Source: Sanyastnella coralliicola (GTDB taxonomy: Bacteria; Bacteroidota; Bacteroidia; Flavobacteriales_D; Sanyastnellaceae). From it: 64,000 nt of DNA. Of the stretch, positions 59,064 to 64,000 are shown in pieces (the stretch's first letter is position 1; each line of letters opens with the position of its first letter). A program made the translations under genes and the position numbers. Under the pieces are notes generated by a model, which saw only the letters and a list, made by a program, of their open reading frames with translations, was not told where the DNA came from and did no database searches. The stretch spans positions 1,753,501 through 1,817,500 of the forward strand of contig NZ_CP132543.1 in the NCBI RefSeq assembly GCF_030845195.1, in the 5' to 3' direction.

Positions 59064-59071
59064 CAAAGATA
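59064..59071 (-). promoter_or_regulatory. -7 box TATCTTTG, 4 nt before start
   Basis: Exact TAnnTTTG on the minus strand, with TCGC between it and the GTG at 59059. Confidence 0.7.
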
Positions 59072-59086
59072 ATGTAAGCCTACTTT

Positions 59087-59749
59087 CTACCAGTTAATTT
59101 TTCCTTTTCCTTTGGACTCCAGCCAAGCGTTGGCTTTTGAAAAGTGCTTACATCCAAAGAACCCACGGTAGGCAGACAGTGGTGAAGGGTGTGGCGCCTT
59201 CAATACCAAGTGTTTCGTTTGGTCAACAAAAGATGCCTTCTTTTGTGCGAAACTGCCCCACAACATAAATACAACGTGATCAGAACCGTCATTAATGGCA
59301 TGTATCACAGCATCAGTGAATTGCTCCCAACCTTGACCTTGATGGCTTCCTGACTGTCCTTCCCTAACTGTAAGTGTCGCATTCAGAAGGAAAACTCCTT
59401 GCTTAGCCCAACGAGATAAGTCGCCGCTGGCAGGAGCCGGAATGCCCAAGTCCTCATTAATCTCTTTAAAGATGTTCTGCAACGATGGCGGATGTTGGAT
59501 GCCGTCTGCTACCGAAAAGCACATTCCATTGGCCTGTCCAGGACGGATATAAGGGTCTTGTCCGAGTATAACGACTTTGACATTATCAAAGTGACAATGA
59601 TCAAAGGCACTAAAAATTTGACTTCCTGGAGGAAAACAGCGCGTGGTTGAATACTCTTGCTTTATGAACTCCGTTAAGCTCGTGAAGTACTCTTTTTCAA
59701 ACTCTTGCTGGAGTTTTTCCTTCCACCCTTCTTCGATCCGTACATTCAT
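59087..59749 (-). CDS. ung: Uracil-DNA glycosylase
   Basis: 220 residues from ATG 59749 (MNVRIEEGWKEKLQQEF); a longer frame start 27 codons upstream is rejected. Family 1 glycosylase that removes uracil from DNA. Motif A reads VVILGQDPYIRPGQANG: the catalytic Asp is kept, but the residue after PY is Ile where family 1 enzymes have His. The uracil-binding Asn lies in VFLLNATLTVREGQSGSH, and motif B HPSPLSAYRGFFGCKHF keeps the catalytic His and the Leu loop. It is divergent from the helicase gene. Confidence 0.96.
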   Translation of the reverse strand: MNVRIEEGWKEKLQQEFEKEYFTSLTEFIKQEYSTTRCFPPGSQIFSAFDHCHFDNVKVVILGQDPYIRPGQANGMCFSVADGIQHPPSLQNIFKEINEDLGIPAPASGDLSRWAKQGVFLLNATLTVREGQSGSHQGQGWEQFTDAVIHAINDGSDHVVFMLWGSFAQKKASFVDQTKHLVLKAPHPSPLSAYRGFFGCKHFSKANAWLESKGKGKINW

Positions 59750-59819
59750 GGAATGTGAAATTTTGTTTCGAAAGGTAGGAAGGTCCTCGATAACTTTGGT
59801 TTCCCGGTTTAATTGTGGG

Positions 59820-59827
59820 TATCTTTG
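59820..59827 (+). promoter_or_regulatory. Promoter TTTG-N21-TATCTTTG
   Basis: -33 element TTTG at 59795-59798 and exact -7 box at 59820-59827, 27 nt before the ATG at 59855. It supports that ATG over an in-frame start at 59813 that lies upstream of the box. Confidence 0.65.
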
Positions 59828-59854
59828 CAAATCAACTTTTTTTCGAGGACCAGA

Positions 59855-61375
59855 ATGGTAAATGCGCTGATCGAAAAGCTTGGAAAAGCAGAAGGAAAGA
59901 AACTTTATGATTATCAGGAACTTGCGATCGAACAGATCTTTGAGCGTTTTCGCAAATACCCTAATAACTACAACCTAGCATTCCAGCTACCAACAGGTGG
60001 TGGAAAGACGGTTATCTTCTCTGAGCTTGCGAAGCGTTTCATTCTAGAAACGAATAAAAAGGTGCTTATCCTGACGCACCGTATCGAGCTTCTTGGTCAA
60101 ACTTCTAAGATGTTGGCCGATATCGGTGTCAGCAACAAAATCATCAACAGCAAGGTCAAAGACCTTCCAGACGAAGATGAACATCTTTGTTTCGTTGCGA
60201 TGGTGGAGACGCTTAACAACCGACTCAACGAAGAGAAGATCTTGTTGAAAGACCTCGGACTTGTTATTGTCGATGAGGCGCACTACAACTCATTCAGAAA
60301 GCTCTTTAAGTTCTTCGAGAACCAGATCATTCTGGGTGTAACTGCTACTCCTCTTAGTTCGAACATCAAGCTTCCATTGAAAGACAATTACCATGAGTTA
60401 ATTGTGGGTGAGTCGATCAAGAGCTTGGTTGAACGTGGATTCCTTGCGAAGGCACATAGCTACAGCTACGATGTGAGCCTTCGTTCATTGAAGGTGGGTA
60501 TCAACGGTGACTACACAGTTTCGTCTTCTGAGAGACTCTACGGTAACTACTTCATGCAAGAGAAGCTACTCTATGCTTATGAAGAAAAGGCCAAGGGTAC
60601 TAAGACGTTGATCTTCAACAACGGAATCAATACCTCGAAGCAAGTCAATGCCTTGTTCAACGAGGCAGGCTACGAGTGTAAACACTTAGATAATACGCAT
60701 TCTGAAAAAGAGCGTGAAGAGATCCTAACGTGGTTCCGTGAGAAACCAGATGCCATTCTATCTTCTGTGAGTATCCTAACTACTGGATTTGATGAACCGG
60801 AAGTTCGTACCGTGATTCTAAACCGTGCTACGAAGTCATTGACGCTGTATCACCAGATGATCGGACGTGGTTCTCGTGTGCTGCCTAAAAAGAAAGACTT
60901 CCACATCATCGACTTGGGTAACAACGCACGTCGTTTCGGATTGTGGGATAGCCATATCAACTGGCAAGAGATCTTCCGAGCTCCAAACTCATTCATTGAC
61001 GGTCTTTACTCAGACGAGGAGATTGAAAAGGAGTTCGTTTATGAAATGCCAAAAGAGCTTCGCGAGAAATTCAAGAACTCTGAAATCGGCACCTTCAACG
61101 TAAAGGAAAAGTACGTAGAGCTAACAAGAGACGGTGCTCGTCCACGTGAGGTGATTGATGCTTGCATCGAAGATCACAAGCGCATGGTGGTAGAGAACAG
61201 TGAGGATCTTTGGGATGGCCTTGAATTGATTCAACTTCTCGAGAAAGACATTGAATACCGCGTGAAGCATTACTCTTACTGTATCTCTAAGACCACAGAG
61301 AGCTACCTTTCATGGCTTCAACAGGAGTACCGACGTAAGTTGGAGACTTCAGTGCGACGCCATTTTGGGTACTAA
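59855..61375 (+). CDS. Superfamily 2 DNA/RNA helicase (DEAD/H type)
   Basis: 506 residues from ATG 59855 (MVNALIEKLGKAEGKKLYDY). Motifs: Q-like YDYQELAIEQIFE, Walker A QLPTGGGKTVIFSELAK (about 41-57), motif Ia LILTHRIELLGQT, DEAH box VIVDEAHYNSFRKLF, motif III GVTATP, and helicase C-terminal SILTTGFDEPEVRTVILNRA with motif VI HQMIGRGSR. The C-terminal 140 residues are helical and specific to this group. It resembles SSL2-like helicases that act on DNA or RNA; the pathway is unknown. Confidence 0.94.
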   Translation: MVNALIEKLGKAEGKKLYDYQELAIEQIFERFRKYPNNYNLAFQLPTGGGKTVIFSELAKRFILETNKKVLILTHRIELLGQTSKMLADIGVSNKIINSKVKDLPDEDEHLCFVAMVETLNNRLNEEKILLKDLGLVIVDEAHYNSFRKLFKFFENQIILGVTATPLSSNIKLPLKDNYHELIVGESIKSLVERGFLAKAHSYSYDVSLRSLKVGINGDYTVSSSERLYGNYFMQEKLLYAYEEKAKGTKTLIFNNGINTSKQVNALFNEAGYECKHLDNTHSEKEREEILTWFREKPDAILSSVSILTTGFDEPEVRTVILNRATKSLTLYHQMIGRGSRVLPKKKDFHIIDLGNNARRFGLWDSHINWQEIFRAPNSFIDGLYSDEEIEKEFVYEMPKELREKFKNSEIGTFNVKEKYVELTRDGARPREVIDACIEDHKRMVVENSEDLWDGLELIQLLEKDIEYRVKHYSYCISKTTESYLSWLQQEYRRKLETSVRRHFGY

Positions 61376-61665
61376 ACGGTGGACGGTAGACGCTAGACGG
61401 TAGACGGTAGACGGTGGACTGATATTTTACTTGGTACCCGTCCGAGCCTGTTTCTATTCAGAATACTGAAAGTCTTATTCAATTCGGAGTCCCCTCTGTC
61501 CACGGTCCACAGTCCACAGTCCACCCAAAAAGAACATTCACCCCCTCTTCCCCCTCATTCGTGGCTTTGAAAAATGTTCCCATCGAATTGTGGACAAGCT
61601 TAACGTTATTTCTTGGTTATTCCTGAAATCGTTTTCTAACTTCGATACAATCGAACCTTTGGATT
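61376..61665. repeat. Spacer with inverted heptamer repeats
   Basis: Starts with ACGGTGGACGGTAGACGCTA-type heptamers (61376-61421; GGTGGAC, GGTAGAC) and contains the reverse complement TCCACGGTCCACAGTCCAC (61498-61526), so the two blocks can pair. Ends with the TAACTTCG box at 61637. No gene seen. Confidence 0.8.
61637..61644 (+). promoter_or_regulatory. Putative -7 box TAACTTCG
   Basis: TAnnTTyG match, 21 nt before the ATG at 61666. Confidence 0.45.
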
Positions 61666-62085
61666 ATGAAGTTAAAGACGGAAAACATCTTTCAGGTGGT
61701 CGAGGTAAAAGCCAGCCCATCAGATATTTACGACCTACTTCTAGACGAAACCACGCATTCGGCGTTCACAAACAAGTCGGCAACGATCGACGCTAGAGAA
61801 GGTGGGAACTTCGCGTTCTGCAATAACAATCACCAAGGATATTTCATCCGATTGATAAAGAACAAGCGCATCATCCTCGCATGGACGCATCGCCGTTTCC
61901 CGAAGAATCATTACACCATTGTTGATCTTACACTAGAACGACTAGAAAACGATGGAACTCGTATTTCCCTTAATCAACTAGGAGTACCTGAGTCATGTGA
62001 TGGTTGGTTAACAGAAGCGTGGCGAAAAACGTACTGGGAACCACTCGAGCAATTTGTGCTCGAAGAAGAATTTAGTGAAGCATAG
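61666..62085 (+). CDS. SRPBCC/AHSA1-like domain protein
   Basis: 139 residues of the START/SRPBCC helix-grip fold: VVEVKASPSDIYDLLLDETT at the N-terminus, FVLEEE at the C-terminus, and central strands GYFIRLIKNKRIILAWTHRR, HYTIVDLTLERLEND and RISLNQLGVPESCDGWLTE, a close match to AHSA1/Aha1-C-terminal-like proteins. It binds a hydrophobic ligand in the cytosol; the ligand is unknown. A strong terminator follows at 62113. Confidence 0.9.
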   Translation: MKLKTENIFQVVEVKASPSDIYDLLLDETTHSAFTNKSATIDAREGGNFAFCNNNHQGYFIRLIKNKRIILAWTHRRFPKNHYTIVDLTLERLENDGTRISLNQLGVPESCDGWLTEAWRKTYWEPLEQFVLEEEFSEA

Positions 62086-62112
62086 AGAGTAGTTGAGTTG
62101 AACTAAGCAAGG

Positions 62113-62140
62113 AAATGGGGGCGCAAGCTCCCATTTTTTT
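62113..62140 (+). terminator. Rho-independent terminator
   Basis: 10-bp stem AAATGGGGGC/GCTCCCATTT with one wobble pair and GCAA tetraloop (GNRA type), followed by seven T. It may act on both strands because the convergent lipoprotein gene ends at 62139. Confidence 0.9.
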
Positions 62141-62567
62141 ATTCCTCCAACTCAAACGAGACGCACTCCCCTTTCGAGAATCCAAACTCGCCAGTCCAGC
62201 GAATAAAACCATCCTGATCAATCACTTCGTATAAACAGGTCGCGTACGGTTCATCACCCAAATACTTCGTCATGCTCAGCGAACCCTCTTCCCCGCATCC
62301 AGGCGCTGATTCCCAGAATTCAGAAGCTATATGCGTTCCAATCACAGCGTCATCCACATAAAACGTAAGTACCTCTGCCCCATCCGCCAACAAGGGGAAT
62401 GTCACATCCTCATCGTACCAGAAGACCACCTTACCCTCAAACAAACACGAACCATCATCCTCATCTACCGCAGGATCAAAGTTCACTGCATCCATATCTC
62501 GACACCCTTCTTGCTTACAAGAGGCCAAGGCTAAAACCACCACCAACACGATATAGATTCGGTTCAC
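62139..62567 (-). CDS. Lipoprotein with GC..DMDAVNFDP..DDGSC motif
   Basis: 142 residues from a GTG. Lipoprotein signal with lipobox LASC (Cys 17). Directly after it comes GCRDMDAVNFDPAVDEDDG and SC, the Asp-rich Cys loop also present in the T9SS protein at 13298. The remainder (KVVFWYDEDVTFPLLADGAE, YLGDEPYATCLYEVIDQDGF) is a beta domain with six Cys in total, probably disulfide-linked. No family assigned. A one-mismatch -7 box CAACTTCG lies 3 nt before the start. Confidence 0.78.
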   Translation of the reverse strand: MNRIYIVLVVVLALASCKQEGCRDMDAVNFDPAVDEDDGSCLFEGKVVFWYDEDVTFPLLADGAEVLTFYVDDAVIGTHIASEFWESAPGCGEEGSLSMTKYLGDEPYATCLYEVIDQDGFIRWTGEFGFSKGECVSFELEE

Positions 62568-62738
62568 ACCGCGAAGTTGAGGTTTTCAATACGTGTGGTC
62601 ATCGCGAAACGATCACAACCCCATCAGGCGTTAGGCGTTAGGCTATAGGCGTTAGTACCACCTTTAGCCATTTCGCCACTTTGCCATTTCGCCATTTTGC
62701 CCTTTAGCCTTTAGCCGGTATAAATCTATCTTTGCCCC
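62568..62738. repeat. Short spacer with (G/T)TTAGGC heptamers and GCCATTTC octamers
   Basis: AGGCGTTAGGCGTTAGGCTA (62627-62646) and a run of CGCCATTT/CCATTTCGCC (62660-62715), followed at once by the tsaD promoter box. Confidence 0.85.
62727..62734 (+). promoter_or_regulatory. -7 box TATCTTTG, 4 nt before start
   Basis: Exact TAnnTTTG match, with CCCC between it and the ATG at 62739. Confidence 0.7.
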
Positions 62739-63752
62739 ATGCAACCGCTCATCCTCGCCATTGAATCAAGTTGTGACGATACTTCTGCCGCTGTTTTACG
62801 CGGAAACGAAGTGTTGAGCAATGTGGTGGCCAATCAAGAAGTACACGAACTCTACGGCGGAGTGGTGCCTGAATTGGCTAGTCGAGAGCATCAGAAGCAC
62901 ATTCTACCGGTCGTAAATGCTGCGTTGGTGAAGGCCGGCGTTGACAAGAAGGAGCTTGATGCCATTGCGTATACCCGCGGACCAGGCTTGCTTGGATCCT
63001 TGCTCGTGGGAGCTTCTTTTGCGAAGAGTTTGGCGTTGGCGCTAGATATTCCATTGCTTGAGGTGCATCACATGCATGCGCATATTTTGGCTCATTTTAT
63101 CCACGATGGGAACGCTGCGCTTCCTGAACTGCCAATGCTATGCTTGACAGTAAGTGGTGGACATACTCAACTGGTGGTTGTGCACGAAACGACTCAAATG
63201 GAAGTCATCGGAGAAACCATCGATGACGCGGCTGGAGAGGCCTTCGATAAGATTGCAAAGATTATGGGATTGCCTTATCCAGGTGGGCCATTGATTGACA
63301 AATACGCCAAAGACGGAGATCCATTGCGCTTTCAATTCTCACATCCGAAGACAGATGGGCTCAACTTCAGCTTTAGTGGTTTGAAAACAGCCGTACTCTA
63401 CTTTCTTCGTGATGCCGTAAAGAAAGAGCCTGATTTCGTGAAAGAGAACTTAGCCGACATCTGCGCTTCTGTGCAGTACACCATTGTTTCTATCCTCTTG
63501 AATCGCCTCAAACAAGCGGCGGAGCAACAACAGATCACTACGCTTGCGCTTGCTGGTGGTGTCAGTGCAAACAGTGAATTACGTCGACGTTTCGAGGAAT
63601 TAGGAGACGAAAACGATTGGAAAACCTTTATCCCAGACTTCAGCTACTGCACAGACAATGCAGCCATGATTGGCATTGCCGGACTCCAGCTCTTTCTAGC
63701 CGAGAAATACGGCGCGCTAGGGAATGCCCCAAGTGCCCGTTGGACTTTCTAA
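62739..63752 (+). CDS. tsaD: tRNA N6-threonylcarbamoyladenosine transferase TsaD
   Basis: 337 residues, essential cytosolic enzyme that transfers threonylcarbamoyl to A37 of ANN-decoding tRNAs with TsaB and TsaE. N-terminal ATP-binding motif LAIESSCDDTSAAVL, metal-binding His pair in VHHMHAHILAHF (about 109-120), SGGHTQLVV, GEAFDKIAKIMGLPYPGG, LNFSFSGLKTAV, AGGVSANSELRRR, and FSYCTDNAAMIG. Length typical. It is followed 104 bp later by the TamB-like gene on the same strand. Confidence 0.98.
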   Translation: MQPLILAIESSCDDTSAAVLRGNEVLSNVVANQEVHELYGGVVPELASREHQKHILPVVNAALVKAGVDKKELDAIAYTRGPGLLGSLLVGASFAKSLALALDIPLLEVHHMHAHILAHFIHDGNAALPELPMLCLTVSGGHTQLVVVHETTQMEVIGETIDDAAGEAFDKIAKIMGLPYPGGPLIDKYAKDGDPLRFQFSHPKTDGLNFSFSGLKTAVLYFLRDAVKKEPDFVKENLADICASVQYTIVSILLNRLKQAAEQQQITTLALAGGVSANSELRRRFEELGDENDWKTFIPDFSYCTDNAAMIGIAGLQLFLAEKYGALGNAPSARWTF

Positions 63753-63841
63753 CTGTGGCGAGAATCTTGCATGTAAGAATCATTAACAGGTGACTTGTAG
63801 TTAGTTGACTTACTTTCCCCGTTCACCCTTGTAGAAACAAG

Positions 63842-63849
63842 TAACTTCG
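63842..63849 (+). promoter_or_regulatory. -7 box TAACTTCG, 7 nt before start
   Basis: TAnnTTyG match with TCGAATC between it and the GTG at 63857. Confidence 0.5.
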
Positions 63850-63856
63850 TCGAATC

Positions 63857-64000
63857 GTGAAGAGACTCTGGAAAATATTCCGCAACCTAGCGCTCAGCCT
63901 ACTTGTGCTGGTCGTTTTGCTGTGGATTCTTATCCAGCTTCCGCCAGTCCAAACATGGATTATCGGACAGGTCACGAGCAAAATCAGCGAAGAAACTGGG
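63857..64000 (+). CDS. tamB: TamB/AsmA-like translocation and assembly protein (3' truncated by window)
   Basis: The first 48 codons from a GTG are visible and run off the window end. They read VKRLWKIFRNLALSLLVLVV followed by LLWILIQLPPVQTWI: a basic head, one membrane helix and the P-x-VQTW-[IL] start typical of TamB-family (DUF490) proteins, then GQVTSKISEETG, the usual first amphipathic helix. TamB spans the periplasm and moves lipids or helps assemble outer-membrane proteins. The gene is often adjacent to tsaD in Bacteroidota. The remaining part cannot be checked. Confidence 0.7.
   Translation, partial: MKRLWKIFRNLALSLLVLVVLLWILIQLPPVQTWIIGQVTSKISEETG

Overview
The window is one stretch of a Bacteroidota chromosome, most likely a marine Flavobacteriales lineage (inference). 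Supporting traits are two proteins with type IX secretion (T9SS) type A C-terminal signals, one gliding-motility-type (type B) cargo next to a PorP/SprF protein, a carboxypeptidase-regulatory/TonB-dependent receptor, many lipoproteins, LytTR signalling, and repeated TAnnTTyG elements (the Bacteroidota -7 promoter box) instead of Shine-Dalgarno sites. No phage, integrase, transposase, CRISPR array, rRNA or tRNA was seen.

Layout. 1-4.1 kb: a truncated serine beta-lactamase-like gene and small unknowns, with an ADP-ribosylglycohydrolase gene and a coupled two-gene unit each preceded by the same duplicated leader (27-bp minisatellite, heptamer array, promoter block). 4.4-6.5 kb: DUF4349 lipoprotein, nitrilase-family hydrolase, O6-alkylguanine methyltransferase. 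6.5-13.3 kb: genes (TonB_C protein, DinB/YfiT protein, PhoD phosphatase, two unknowns) separated by spacers made of REP-like hairpins and heptamer tandem repeats. 13.3-24.9 kb: secreted T9SS proteins including a 2357-residue repeat protein, an SGNH lipoprotein, an AhpD-like protein and an AraC regulator. 25.2-28.0 kb: two paralogous cassettes of zinc-ribbon methyltransferase plus small basic membrane protein. 28.1-31.2 kb: LytTR regulator and hybrid kinase. 31.3-37.2 kb: a tightly overlapping four-gene operon (degenerate transglycosylase-like LysM protein, two SGNH proteins, MBOAT acyltransferase) that looks like an envelope O-acetylation machine. 37.3-39.9 kb: two very small genes, then PadR-PspC with a well-marked operator. 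40-44.7 kb: type B cargo plus PorP/SprF. 44.8-51.3 kb: housekeeping (MeaB, HisS) and small proteins. 51.5-55.4 kb: a ferric-iron ABC transporter operon plus a TPR protein. 55.5-59.1 kb: His-rich protein, TonB-dependent receptor and DUF4625 lipoprotein, probably metal uptake. 59.1-64 kb: Ung, an SF2 helicase, an SRPBCC protein, a lipoprotein, TsaD and the start of a TamB-like gene.

Most notable signals: (1) the LysM/SGNH/SGNH/MBOAT operon, whose first protein keeps a lytic-transglycosylase fold signature but lacks the catalytic Glu; (2) the 13-mer TTCCGCGNTAGCG, found 12 times, always inside genes, far above chance; (3) twelve genes whose -7 promoter box ends only 3-7 nt before the start codon, implying leaderless mRNAs; (4) spacers built from heptamer repeats and REP-like hairpins; (5) duplicated promoter-bearing leaders in front of unrelated genes; (6) a PadR promoter bracketed by two inverted repeats.
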